Source: Botryosphaeria dothidea (Eukaryota > Ascomycota > Dothideomycetes > Botryosphaeriales > Botryosphaeriaceae). Taken from it: DNA of 64,000 bases. Shown piece by piece: positions 23,058 through 34,700 of the stretch. The position numbers were made by a program, and so were the translations under genes. The notes beneath the pieces were generated by a model. The model was not told the origin of the DNA, ran no database searches, and saw nothing but the letters and a program-made list of their open reading frames with translations. The stretch is from the NCBI GenBank assembly GCA_011503125.2, contig WWBZ02000001.1, positions 4,712,001 through 4,776,000 on the forward strand. Direction: 5' to 3'. Position 1 is the first letter of the stretch. Each line of letters opens with the position of its first letter.

Positions 23058-24211
23058 TTTCAAAGATACCCCCCAAAGATTTTTCGCTTCTTTTCCAGCG
23101 CTAGGGTTGTGCAAATGCGGCGTTCTCACCGTGGTCTCCAATATATTGTGTAGATGTCTCTTAACGTCTCACGACATAGCTTGTATTGATGCTCTTTTCC
23201 ATGTACCGTGTATATACACTGTTCTCAAACAGTGGGGTTTCGTGTCTATTCGGACTTCTCGGAAGGCTCTGTTTCTGATTTTCAAATGCATGACTGGCAC
23301 GCGTGTGATCCGCGACCTCCGTCGTTGGAACCCTAAAGTGGAGGGTTCCTTGGGGCTGAAATCAACATGCAACGCGATAAGAACCTTATTTTAACCTTGA
23401 CCGACCATCAGCCATCCACGGCGCCAAACCTAACAGCGGCCGGATGCCAGGGATGTTTACCGGGCCCTTACACGTGATGACGCTATTTGCGGGGCGGAGC
23501 TTTCTTACGCAGCGCCCTGGCTTAAGTGTTCTCTCAACGCAAACGTCCTGCCATACCCACGGATCTCCCTCATCATCCCTTCCGCTCCCGGTCGCAAGCT
23601 ATTGTGGAGCAACATTCAATAGACCGGACAACTAGTGATCGAATCTGGGCCTCACTAACTGTTTAATGACGACTAAGTGGGACATCGACGCTCATTCTCG
23701 AACGGCCCCCAGCAAGAGGCTTGATAGAAACAAAGCCAGTTTCCCTGTCGTGGCTCACTTACCAGTAATGTCTCGGAATGAGTAAGAACGGCCAGGGCTG
23801 CTCACCCTGGCATCCAACTTACTGGTATTTCAATGTGTTTCTTCCATTCTCAATAATTTACAGTTCAGACGTCATTTCTCATCTCGAACGCCTACATAGG
23901 GATGCTGCAGTCGACGGCTGGCGGTAGTGGCTCTTGATAACATTTCCGTAGAATGTCGAAACTATCCGTCCAGAAACGGATGTCCAGTAGCAAAGTTAAC
24001 CGGACGAATGTTTCGAGTCGCCATAGTAGTCTTCATCTGGCCTATCTATGAGAGTATAATATTCAGCGCTAACCATTTGTTAAAGCACTCCCCTGCACAT
24101 GTATGTTAGTACACGTGCCAGATCATGCACCAATCCTACACTCTGGCATCGACAAATCTATTCATTCACCTCTCTTCCTAACCGAACGCTGCTTTCAGTC
24201 CACCGAAGATC
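23058..24211. other. Convergent intergenic region with palindromic element C
   Basis: 3' regions of the GT25 gene (plus) and the NCS1 permease (minus), AT-richer than the genes. Holds element C. No other feature was recognised. Confidence 0.5.
23946..24026. repeat. Palindromic element, copy C
   Basis: The left arm TGTCGAAACTATCCGTCCAG pairs with the right arm CCGGACGAATGTTTCGAGTC. Both arms share GTCGAAAC/GTTTCGA where other copies have GAAGC, so they match each other better than the family consensus. Intergenic, about 80 bp. Confidence 0.75.
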
Positions 24212-26300
24212 CTACAAAATCCTGTCCGTCCAACCCTTCAACCCCCTTTTTTCCACGACCACTTCCTCGCCCTCACCGATCGGCACTCCTTCAATTTCAT
24301 TATCATACAAACCCAAGGACTCGTAAACCTCGTCGGGAAGCACCGCCTTATCGATCATTGTCTCCTTTGGCACGAACGCATACTCCAGAGTAAGATACAC
24401 GATGCTCGTCCCAACGAACCCCAACAACCATCCAAACTGATAGGGGTGCACGCCGACGCCGACTTCGATGTCCGAATTGATGCTATTGATGAAGCCGGGC
24501 AAGTTCGGGGCCACGCCGACGAGGAAAGCAACGACAGCACGCCAGTTGACGCCGGCGGTGTAGCGGTAGATGCCGTGGGGCTCGTAGAGGGCGCGGGTGT
24601 CGTACTTGCGCTGGTGGATGACCCAGAAGTCGAAGAGCATGATGGCGGCGATGGGGCCGAGGAAGACGGCGTAGGCGCTCATGAAGTTGAGGAAGGAGCC
24701 CGCCGACGCGAGGATCTTCCACGGCACCAGCGCCCAGCAGAGCACCGCGCACGCCAGCTGCCCGCGCCGGATGTTGATGAAGCGTGGGAAGAGCGCCGTC
24801 AGGTCGTTGGCCGCGGATAGGGAGTTCGCGCTGATGTTGACGCCGAGCGCGGCCAGCGCGAAGGCGAAGGCCGCGAAGAAGCGGCAGGCGCGGTTCGGCC
24901 ACATGGCCACGAGCTCCATTGGGTCCCAGAGGTACTCGCCGTATTTTGCAGCGCCGGCGGAAGAGGCGGCGATGCCGATGAAGGAGATGAAGGTAAAGAC
25001 GGCTGGGAGCATCGGTACGTAAAGGAGTTGCCATTTGACGCTGACGCGGGAGTAGCGCGAGAAGTCGGCTTGGTTGACGGAGAGGGTTGCGTAGTTTCCG
25101 ATGACCGAGGTCAGATTGGCGAGAAAGGCCCAGGAATACGCTGATCCGTGGACTGTGGCCTTTTGTGACCAGATATCCATGCCTTTGGTTGAGACGAATG
25201 CCCAGATCAAGATGGCGATGAAAGCGATGGGTACGATGACGGATTTGACCATGAAGAGCCAGCGGAGATTGTTGGGATGCATGTAGAGAAACGGGATTTG
25301 GGCCAACCAGAATAGGAAAAAGGCGATCATAGTGTTGGTCTCAATGCCTTCATCCTCTGGGATATGGTTCGGAAGAGTGAGGAAGGATGGCCAGATTGCA
25401 CCAAGCCTGAAAGTTGTTAGCTCTGGGCTCAGTATGCGCGAATGGCTCTAAAGATAATCATCGTCTCCCCATGACAAAAGTATGTACTGGGAAGTTTGAC
25501 AGATGTATCGCGCAGAATTCGACGGTCCATCTTTGTGGTGTAGAATTCCAATGGGAAAACTTACATCACTCTGACCGTGTTCGCCCCGTTCATTGTCTGG
25601 ATAGCAAACCAGAAGATGGCCAGGATGACACGCGAGATAATGGCGATGTAGGAGCCCCAGAATCCCCAACTTGCTCGAGCTAGCACAGGGAATGGAGCAT
25701 GGTCTGCGTTGTCTGTTAGCAATACTCTGTCTCCCCGACTCTCAAAGAAGCCATACGTATTACTCCGGTTGCACCGTTAAACGCAATGACCCAAGATATG
25801 ATGAAGAAGGCCAATGCCACGATACCTAGCGATTCACGCCTGTATTTATCGTCTCAATCATAATGTTATGGGGATAGCGTGTATCGTCGGGTGGGAGCGG
25901 GAGCGTGTACGTACCAGGTAAGGCCAACAGCAATGACCGATGACGCGAACTCCCATGTCGCCGCACTATAACCAGACGCGTGCCATCTCAGCAATTGTGA
26001 TCCTTGGCCGTTTGAAACTCGTTGAGGTTTACAGTGTTTGCTTACTTGAAGGCGTCGGAGATCCAGTACGCTACGAAGGAAGTAACGCCCCATTTACGAT
26101 CATGTTTCGGTACGGGATCAAGGTCTACGTTGGTCCTGTGAAGAAGAGCGGACAGAAGATGTTAGCGAGCGCAACGTGGCCTTTGAATTGGGAGGACGTC
26201 GAAATTAGAATGTAACAGCCTACCATCTTGCACTTCCTTCCGCAAACTGAGACTTTGCCTGCTCAACGTAGAGCTTTGGCTTCCTGATCTTCAGACCCAT
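24212..26300 (-). CDS. NCS1 family permease (uracil/uridine/allantoin type)
   Basis: Six exons: 26300-26224, 26135-26046, 25965-25915, 25839-25757, 25703-25565 and 25406-24212, giving 544 residues with every phase matching. It is a plasma-membrane nucleobase/hydantoin:cation symporter with about 12 membrane segments. NCS1 hallmarks are WGVTSFVAYWISDAFNAATW in segment 1, GVIHHAPFPVLARASWGFWG after segment 2, QTMNGANTVRVM, and NYATLSVNQADFSRYSRV, which contains residues of the substrate and cation site. The C-terminal tail is acidic. Fungal Fur-type members carry uracil, uridine, allantoin or uric acid; the sequence alone does not choose between them. Such genes are commonly nitrogen-controlled. 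It lies next to palindromic elements C and D. Confidence 0.92.
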
Positions 26301-27754
26301 AGCTGCACGGGGATGGGGCCGCGGGGGCGAGAGCCGGTGTGTCGAACAGAGACGGGGAATTCACCGGGAAGGTTGAATCGTGGGGAAGGATAAGCTTATA
26401 TTATCTTGGACCTTGTGTGTGCTATTGACGCTACCCTTGACGTTCCCTGCATTGATGGCGTTGGTCGGACACGCGCGTATCACGCCGACGCGCAAGAGGA
26501 AAGGCGGCAAATGGCAGGCGATAGCGATAAGGGATACTCTGTGGCTTGCTGGTGAGCGGAATACCCGAAACGTGTGTCACTGCGGCGCTGAAGGCCAATT
26601 GTCTTCGAACCAGCGGTGAATTGTAATAGCCAGGAGGCTGCAGTAGCGCGGAAGAAAAAGACCACCTGGAGCTCAAGGGTTTATCACTAGAGAGTCGTAA
26701 AGCTCTCGGGCAGCCGAGGTTTCTGAGGGACAACCGCGTTCTTATCTCCAGTCGTATCTTGTGGTATCTTTGCGGCTGATCCCACGACAGACCACCACTC
26801 GGATGTGGCTGAAGTCGAACGCCAGGACGGCAATCGAACGGAAAAAAAGGAAGCATCTTGTATCGGTCAGACGATTTGTTTTCGCATTAGTGATGGGCTT
26901 TGCTGCAACAGGAGTCATCTACCTGCAGATAAGAGCCGTGACCATTGTGGCCAATCAAAGAGGTTCCCCGCACCGCCAAGGCTCTTCACAGATATCCGGG
27001 GCGCTGAGGGAGGCAGGCCTATACAGAGGGGTATTGCAGCTAGCATCGAGCACAATAGCCCTAGCAAGAGGCTAAATGAGGTTCCACAAGACTCCTGTGG
27101 GGAGTCGAAGCATTCGTCCGGGTGGCTTTGTCCCTAGAAATACAGTACACTTGCGTCCGGACGAAAAGGTATGTTTGTGGAAGGTCGTTGCCGCTAACCG
27201 TCGGTTGCAGCATCCCTCTGTACTTTCAGGCTGGTTCACTTAGTAACGCAAAAGAAGCTCCACTGTAAACGTGCGGCAATCGCCCGGGCATGAACTTATT
27301 GGATTCACTAGCCCAAGTAAGTTCGGAGGAAAGCCTCGAGTTTCTACGTGATTCTTACCGTTGCGACATCAATAATCTGACGAAGTAGATCGGTGATATA
27401 ACAGTAGTCAGTTGCGTTCTGCTGCACGAGGGACCCTTTCGTATCAAGGATGGTGGGGTTGCCTTTGTCTAGGGTTTGGAAAATTGGAACATTTCTACCT
27501 TGCTTTGGCTGACCCATCGTGATGAAATAGAAAGAGAACTGACCCGTTCGCCCTGCTGCACCGTAAATTCAATGCGCCGCGACTCCCCGTCTCCCAATAC
27601 GCCTTACGCTGTTTATTTACAATGGAGGCATACCAGACATTTCAACTTCCCTTGGATATATCGCGCTTGTTCTCCCGCAATTAATCCTCATCTGCACAAC
27701 ATATACCCTCTCCGGGCAGTGTTGGTCATCTCAGATGGCCGACCTTCGGAATCA
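26301..27754. other. Intergenic, promoter of NCS1 permease, with palindromic element D
   Basis: 1.45 kb between two minus-strand genes. Element D is at 27097-27170. Open frames here (for example the plus-strand 104 codons at 26761-27075) show no family resemblance. Confidence 0.5.
27097..27170. repeat. Palindromic element, copy D (right arm truncated)
   Basis: The left arm GGGGAGTCGAAGCATTCGTC is close to consensus. The right arm keeps only the inner TTGCGTCCGGACGAA and lacks the outer part. Just upstream, GACTCC..GGAGTC forms an extra small inverted repeat. Intergenic. Confidence 0.7.
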
Positions 27755-28626
27755 TCAATAGACTTTTCCAGGACTCCCATGGCCCGAGCTTCGCCGGTTT
27801 CTCTCGTACAGCCAGCGGCTCGTCAGCGCGACTGACGGACCCTTCCCGCCGCCGAGAGGAGTCGGCGTACCGGGAATCGCGATGGAGCTGTCCTTGTTGT
27901 CGCTGCCCAAACTCTCATACAGCTCGCGTCCAGTCGTGGCAGCCGACTGGGAGCCTGAGAAGCTGTTTTTCCTCCTGCCGCTGACAGCCTTCTGCAAAAG
28001 TGGGCTTGCGATCGGGCTGTAAGGACTCGAAGTTTCGCGGAAGCCCAGGCTGGATGCGAACGGGCTGGGAGAACCAGGCGAGCCCGCGTACAGAGGCTTG
28101 TCACCGCTGCGCGGCGTAGCGGAGCGCGCGTAACGTGGCGGAGTGATGTACGAGCCGGGTGTGGACACGGTCGGGTTCAAGCCGAGAAGCGCGCGTTGTG
28201 AGGCCGTCAGAGGAATGTCGGCGACATCGTCTCTCGAACGGAATAGCGGCAGAAGCGTGACAGAGCCGTTCACCGCGAGCACGGCACGGAGAAGCCATAC
28301 CAGGTACTTCGGACTGATGTAGAGGGACGAGAGGAAGCTGTGAAGAGGAAGTCTTGAATGTGTTTAGCATTGATTTCTTTATCGCCATGTGGAACAGGCA
28401 ATGCTCACAGGTCTACAATCCATGCGGGGACAACGGCCGGGACAAGGAAGGTCAGGAAGAGGAGGCAGGCAGTCGAGAAGAGACTCTTAGCGTGGTCCTC
28501 GCCGAACGCGCTCGCGTTCTGGCGACGAGTGATTTCCTCGAACTGCGGGTGACGCCAGGTGCCTGTGGCAGGGGCAGAGCCGGCGACGGCAATGGTGGAG
28601 CTGGCGGGAGTGACGGGTACGGACAT
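27755..28626 (-). CDS. POM34: Pom34-like transmembrane nucleoporin
   Basis: Exons 28626-28409 and 28337-27755, 266 residues. The NPCC/Pom34 family comprises pore-membrane proteins that help anchor the nuclear pore complex. Two hydrophobic segments are visible: STACLLFLTFLVPAVVPAWI (about 50-69) and YLVWLLRAVLAVNGSVTLLP (about 83-102). They are followed by the characteristic LTASQRALLGL and a Ser/Pro-rich tail (GSYITPPRYARSATPRSGDK). The 71-nt intron splits the Leu codon between the two segments. It is divergent from the dephospho-CoA kinase gene 529 bp away. The assignment rests on topology plus the post-membrane motif. Confidence 0.8.
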
Positions 28627-29155
28627 GGTGTTGATTTTTCGCGCGGCGGGCGGCGGTGGTGCTGCGGTGTTGGAGATTCGAGGGGAAAGTGCGATCGATG
28701 AGCTGCAGCTGTAAGATGAGTGGTTAGTCGTTCTACCGGAAAGGTTGTCGCCGCGCTCTGGTGGGCGCCGCTGGTGGGAGAAGGCGCGCGGTGCAGTGGA
28801 TTGGAGCGGGCGTCGCTGTTGATTGTTTTGGAGAGCGCTGATCCCTGTCGCCTCGCCGATGCCTCAGCCCGCCCGCGTCGCAACGCTCAGCGTCGCCCTC
28901 TCTCTTGCTGCCACCTCTGCACCTCTGAGATGAGTCCGCGGATCCTGTCAAGTGCCAGCAGCCATACTCCTCCAGCTCCCCCGTGAACCTCCCGTCCATT
29001 GGCGCCGTCCGCCCGCTTTGAAGCCCGTTGCTTTGTCGTCATCGCCGCACCTCGGTTCTGTGACCTCACCCCACTGCCGCGCCCAAGCTCCCCGCCGACT
29101 TCCACCCTCAAGCCTCATCCAGCAGTAGGAATATTTCAACTCTAGTCGCCTCAAC
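28627..29155. other. Bidirectional promoter, POM34 / CAB5
   Basis: 529 bp between divergent start codons, with pyrimidine-rich stretches on the CAB5 side (28900-29150). No other element was recognised. Confidence 0.55.
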
Positions 29156-29989
29156 ATGCTCCTCCTCGGCCTGACCGGGTCTATCGCGACCGGCAAATCC
29201 ACCGCCTCCAATCTGCTACGAAGCCAGCCCTACAATCTACCAATCATCGATGCCGACATCGTCGCCCGCCAGGTCGTCGAGCCGGGTACGGCGGGCTACC
29301 GCGCCATCGTAGACTACTTCGGCCCTACAACGCCTGACCTGCTTCTGCCTGCCTCAGACCCCGTCTGCGCCTGCAAGGAAAATGGTCCCACGGGCAAAGG
29401 CCGTCCGCTCAACCGGCCCGCGCTCGGCAGACGTGTCTTTGGCGCCGGAGAGGAACGCATGCGGGATCGCAAGGTACTGAACGGCATCGTACACCCGGCA
29501 GTACGCCGCGAGATGTACAAGCAAATGTTGTGGGCATACCTGCGCGGCCATTGGGCTGTGGTTCTGGACATTCCGCTACTGTTCGAGAGTGGATGGGAGA
29601 GATACTGCGGCACGATCATGGTAGTCGCCGTCAATGACCCGGAGATCCAAATGCAGAGACTGAGAGCGAGAGATCCGCATCTGAGCGAGGAGGACGCGAA
29701 GAACAGGGTGCTGAGCCAAGGCGATGTGAGGGAGAAGGCAGAGAGGGCACAGAGGAGGGGAGAAGGTGCTAACGTCGTCATCTGGAACGACGGTGATAGA
29801 GAGGAGCTTGAGAAGCAGATTTCCAGGGCTATGGCAGATATCAAGAGCCGAAGCCCCCAGTGGTGGGCGTGGCTGCAACTGTTTTGCCCCCCTGTGGCTG
29901 CTCTTACTGCGTTTTGGAGCTTCTGGAAGATGAGGAAAGTGCAACTTCAGTGGGAGCACGAAAAAGCTCAAGAGAAGGCAAAGCTGTGA
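29156..29989 (+). CDS. CAB5: Dephospho-CoA kinase with hydrophobic C-terminal tail
   Basis: Intronless, 277 residues. Catalyses ATP-dependent 3'-phosphorylation of dephospho-CoA, the last step of CoA synthesis. The P-loop GLTGSIATGKST is at residues 5-16. Further CoaE motifs are IIDADIVARQVVEPGTAGYR, LNGIVHPAVRREM, VVLDIPLLFESG and VVAVNDPEIQMQRLRARD. VVIWNDGDREELEKQI is the usual C-terminal end of the kinase. Beyond it, residues about 238-262 (WWAWLQLFCPPVAALTAFWS) form a hydrophobic stretch followed by basic residues. This suggests a tail anchor in an organelle membrane, consistent with the reported membrane association of the yeast CoA-synthesis complex. Confidence 0.93.
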   Translation: MLLLGLTGSIATGKSTASNLLRSQPYNLPIIDADIVARQVVEPGTAGYRAIVDYFGPTTPDLLLPASDPVCACKENGPTGKGRPLNRPALGRRVFGAGEERMRDRKVLNGIVHPAVRREMYKQMLWAYLRGHWAVVLDIPLLFESGWERYCGTIMVVAVNDPEIQMQRLRARDPHLSEEDAKNRVLSQGDVREKAERAQRRGEGANVVIWNDGDREELEKQISRAMADIKSRSPQWWAWLQLFCPPVAALTAFWSFWKMRKVQLQWEHEKAQEKAKL

Positions 29990-30571
29990 GGGCAGCTACA
30001 GATGTAAGCAAGATGGATCTTGCTATCTTATGCGCGGGGTCACTTGCGAAAGCCCGACAGAGTTTGGACAAGGCCATCAATTATAGCCTTTCCCATCCCA
30101 AGGTGTACCGATGAGCGGATATTGGTGGTGATATGGGTGGGGGTTTGCCATATAAGGTAGTGTCTGGCGAGGTCGCAAGGTCAGCGGCGAGATATTCCTC
30201 ATCGTAGGTATAATGTCTCTGTTTATAGTCTCGTCTATTTTCGTTGCAACGTCAAGAAGATCCATGGTGCGCTCTGGTGTTTGCATGCGCCCAAGGGGTT
30301 CTCGCCTTTAAATCCAAGCGATCGCATGCCGGCTGGACTTTTGGGACAGAACGGCGGCGCGTGGCACGTTCGAGCGCGGGTGCACAGGTGAGGGCAGGCG
30401 CGAGCATGGGCTCTTTCTTTCCCAATCCGCCATGTCCGCTCATACCTACCTACTCTTTCCTTCCTCTCCTCTTCACAACAACCAACACTTTCTTTGGGTC
30501 AGAACGCGACCCTAGGCTCGTCAGCTCCCTGCTCCCCCTCCTTCCTGCAATCGTCACTCCTTCACGCAGCC
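29990..30571. other. Intergenic between two plus-strand genes
   Basis: 3' region of CAB5 and promoter of the next gene. The last 150 bases are pyrimidine-rich. Nothing else was recognised. Confidence 0.5.
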
Positions 30572-31575
30572 ATGCCGCCTTATGCAATGAGCAACATTGA
30601 CGACTCCGAGGAGTTCGCCAATCTCGCTCGCAGCTTCACCAACAGACGCGGTAGCCTGATGGCTTCCAACCACCAGGAGCCTAATGAGTCTGGCAATCGT
30701 AAGAAGTCAAGCAAGCTTGTCGACGGCCAACGCCTCAACAGCAAGAAGCGCAGTGGCAAGCTCAGCCGTCCCGAACACAGCCCAGATCTCGCCAGCGACA
30801 TTGACACCTTCTCTGAAGTTGGCCACCCATTCAATTTCTCCACTTGCGCCGAGGTAGCTGCTCCCGTCACTGGGGTGAAGTCGCACGCCAAGGGAAAGAG
30901 TGCCAACAGGGTCACCTTCGAAGCGATCGAGGACAGCAGCTCCGACGGTGATGCTGACCCTGGCTACGATGCCGCTTTCAACAAGATGATGAGCAAAGTC
31001 CAGAAGGTCCAGAAGACTGGCCATGCCATGACCAAGGATGGCAAGTACAAATATGACTTGCGCCGCACCTATGGCGACGACAACCAGAGTCTCTTTGGCA
31101 GCGCTATCGACGACTCGGACTCCTTCATGGAGCAAGTCACTGGCCGCTACACCAAGCGCCACCAGGTACTTTACCTCACTTCACCTACATTTTGTAACAG
31201 CCAAGACTTCAATTAACGTGCAGGCAGAAGAGTCCGCCAGTCCAGGAGGCCACTGGAGAGAACAGCATCGGGACCAGGGAGCCGGTGGTTGTCCGCGTCC
31301 CGAAGTCCAAGATCTTCACGGTCCCCAGACTCGGATTCATGATCCCTACTTGCTCTGGTGATCTGCACATCATCAACGACGACCGCCCGGCTGTGGTTTG
31401 CCGTGGTGCCGCAGCGCGTGTCAACCGCCCTGATCCTGCCAAGATCGCCCATCCGGCTACTCCTACTGCCCTTCAGTCTTCGCCTTCTGTTGGCGTCGCG
31501 AACGTGTCCAACTACCAGGCACCTACCGTCGAGTCAGTCTCTGACTCTGGCGACCTTGCTGGCCTTTTTGGTTGA
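30572..31575 (+). CDS. Unknown protein, Ser/Lys-rich
   Basis: Exons 30572-31165 and 31228-31575, 313 residues. I do not recognise a family. The N-terminus is MPPYAMSNIDDSEEFANLAR. A basic low-complexity region follows (KKSSKLVDGQRLNSKKRSGK). A more regular central region at about 110-195 contains NRVTFEAIEDSSSDGDADPG, YDAAFNKMMSKVQKVQKTGH and KYKYDLRRTYGDDNQSLFGS. Exon 2 contains VVVRVPKSKIFTVPRLGFMI. The acceptor at 31226-31227 is chosen because it keeps frame 0; the AG five bases earlier leads to a stop after about 45 codons. It is the last gene before the accessory metabolic block. Confidence 0.72.
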
Positions 31576-31769
31576 GCTGTTTACATGGGTGTCGGGCATT
31601 CAGCGTGGCGTCTTTCGAGATGAACGGATTCGGAAGGGTTGCATATACAGTTACTTCATCTGACCGCAAGTGGTACTGGATGGCGGGTCTTGATACTGCT
31701 AGATTATGTATCACAAGACCATCTTCTGCTTTATGCTCATCTCATTGCTTAAGTGACTCTGCTACACGT

Positions 31770-34700
31770 TTACAGTTTCGCCGCTCCTTTCCATCCCTTC
31801 ACCATATTTTGCTTGTCCAGCGTCCTCCACCCTTCAGGACCCTCCTCCAACCCATTGGCCTTACCCTTTGGTCTCTCTCTCCATCGCCATGCCTTCACAT
31901 ACTCCGAGTTCTCTTTGCCCTCGATCACCTCCACAACTTTACTTCCCAACACGGGCAAAAACTTGAATCCATGCCCACTCCCGCCGCTACACACCATCAA
32001 CCCTTCTGTGCCGGGCACGTAATCCACCAAGAAGTCATTGTCGACACTATCTGTATACCAACATAGTCTGGCAGTCTCGATGGGCAGCTGGAGGAGCTCC
32101 GGCAAGTTCTCCTTGCAGAACGCCTGCACCACATCCATGGCGCGCTCGGGAACCTCACCACCACCCGTCTTGGGGAAAGAGATGGGCTTGTCGCCGTGCT
32201 TGGTAGCATAATTGGTCCACTTGGCACCGCGGAAGCCGAATTTGACAACACCATCAGGCGTGCGCGGGAAGCCGTAGAGGCCGCCGACGGAAGTGCGGTT
32301 CTCGCCGGCGTTCTTGCCATACGACGCCATCTTCCAGCTCCAGACGGGGAAGTTCTGCGGGGCGAACTTGTCCCAGAGGTCTGGACGCGCGTCCTGCGGG
32401 ATCCGCACCGTGAGCACGGAGCCGGCCGTCGTCTCGAGCAGCTCGTCGGCGGCGGACAGCAGCGCGGGCGTCCACCCGCCGCAGGCGACGATGAGCAGCG
32501 ATGCCGGATGCGTCGTCCCGTCCGCCGTCACGACGCCGGTGACGGCTTCTTTGCCGGTGGTTGGCGAGATCGCGGTCGTGTGCCGCGAGTACTTGTGCTG
32601 CGGCCCCAGGCGCAGCTTCACGCCCGCTTGCGCGCAGAGATGAAGCGCCCATGCGCACGCTTTGCTGGCCAGCACGTAGCCGCCCGTTCCGTCGAACATG
32701 CCGTCCGTTGGCAGGCCTCTCGCCTTACGGCCGAAGGGGTCGAGCTTCGTGGTGGGGATGCCGTCTCGTGTGGCGTCGGCGGCGCGCGAGGGGTCGGTGA
32801 TGCGGTATTGCGTGTGCTTGATGTCCGCGGGGAAGTTCTCCTGCGTTATGTGCTCGTGCTCATCGAGGCCCGAGTCGCTGAGGCGCAGGAAGCCTGCCGG
32901 TACCCAGATCGCATCGGAGGAGCCGACGCCGGCGGGGAGGGAGGATGGCGGGGAAGAGGCGATGGCAGCGTTCCAGGATTCCCAGACGGGGATGGCGGAG
33001 AAGGCGAGGTCTTGGTAGATTTTGCGGTCTCCATACGAGGCCCGCAATATCTTGTTCTCGTCGGCGCTGGCGGCGTCACAGCCGGAGGAAACGGAGTAGC
33101 CGTTCTTGTCGTAGGATTGATAGTCAAAGATTCTGTTCAGCGGGTAAGCTTGAAATATCGCAGAGGAGAAACCAAGTCATGAGGGGTCGAAGCATTCGTC
33201 CGGACGTGACTGCAATCGTTCCTCCTGGAAAATTGCGTCTGGAGGAATGCTCCAGTTCCCCATAGTAGACAGCCTTGATGGTAGACACTTACGTTATGTC
33301 TTTGTAGCCGCTCTTTGCAAGATGAAGAGCTGTAGAGAGGCCGAAGACACCAGCTCCTATGATTGCAACGGGTTTGCAGTACTTCAACTCTTGCTTTTCT
33401 CCTTCAGCTCTCGGGGCTCCCTCCATATTGTGGTCTTTGTCCTGCGGGAGCTTATACTTCCATCTTTGCTGCAATTCGGGGGCCAGCTTTCCTTCCAGCA
33501 TGTCCACAACTCGGTCGCCAAGAACGCAGAGGAATTTCCATCCATGGGCGGATCCACCTGTGACGAGAGCAAGCTGCCTGATGGTCGGATGTTTGTCCAC
33601 CAGGAAATCTGACGTGGGTGTGTTTGCAAAGAAGCAGAGTTTGGTCCTGACGAATGGTTGGTCTGCAAGTGGTGGGAAAAGCTCCGCGAGGTTTGCTCGC
33701 AGACCGGCTTCAGCGTCGGCAGGTATGGCGCTCGGGGAATCCGGAGGCACTGAGACTTCAAAAGTCTTGCCGGTGGCGGAGTCCCCCACAGTTCTGGTAT
33801 TGGAGTAACCGGGCGAGCGCCTCAAACACTTTATTTCTCCGTTGAGCGGAGGAAAGATGTTGAAACCAGTGGTAAAATTTGTGGTAATCTGCCCTCCGTA
33901 AGCTTCTGGCCCAAACGTACGTTTGAGAGGATCTCCTTACCGGCATGTTCTTGTACCTCTCCTCCAATTCTGGTGACAGCTTGAGCCATGCTACTTCATG
34001 ACCAGTAGAAGCTACTTGATCTCTCAAATCGAGAAGAGTATTCGTCCAAGCTCCCGCTGCCAGAACCACAAGGTCAGCCGTCAATCTGCTACCATCTGCG
34101 AGCTCGACGCCTTTGGCAACGCCTCCCTCAACTATAAGGCGCCTGACTGGATTCCCGAAGACGAAGTTGGTGTTTGACTGTTCACGAGTCTTTTGATAGT
34201 AGATGCGCATGCATTCTTCCGCGTTGACAAATGCAACATCTTCATTGAGGTATCCTTCGTTCCATTGCTTCTCTCCTTGGTGAGGTTCGTAGTTCGGTCC
34301 ATTGACGCGCTTGTACAGAGCTTCGTGCGAGGTGAGGTGACGAAGGTACCCCTCAGCAGAAAATTCCCCACTTTCAACTCGTTGCTTCTGCAGCGCTTGA
34401 GCCGCAGCGTACTCTTTCTCCCATACTTTGAAGCCGTGACGGCCGGATCCTGCGTGTGCATAGATCATGCCGCTCCGGTAGTACTGTTTTCCGAGCTCTG
34501 GGTCATTCTGGATGAGCCTTTGAGATTCCAGGGCGAGCTTGGAATACACGGGGTCATGGTAGTCCGCTCGAATGACCCTTGTCGTATCTGCAGTAAGTGA
34601 TCAGCATAAACCTATTCCACCTGCGCCGACAGCAGCACTCAATGGCAAAGCTGCATGCATCACGAGGAATATCAATATTGCGGGACGGGCGTCCAAGTTC

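Noticed and set aside
32196..33182. 328-codon plus-strand frame
   Set aside because: Antisense shadow of oxidase module 2, which has clear family motifs.
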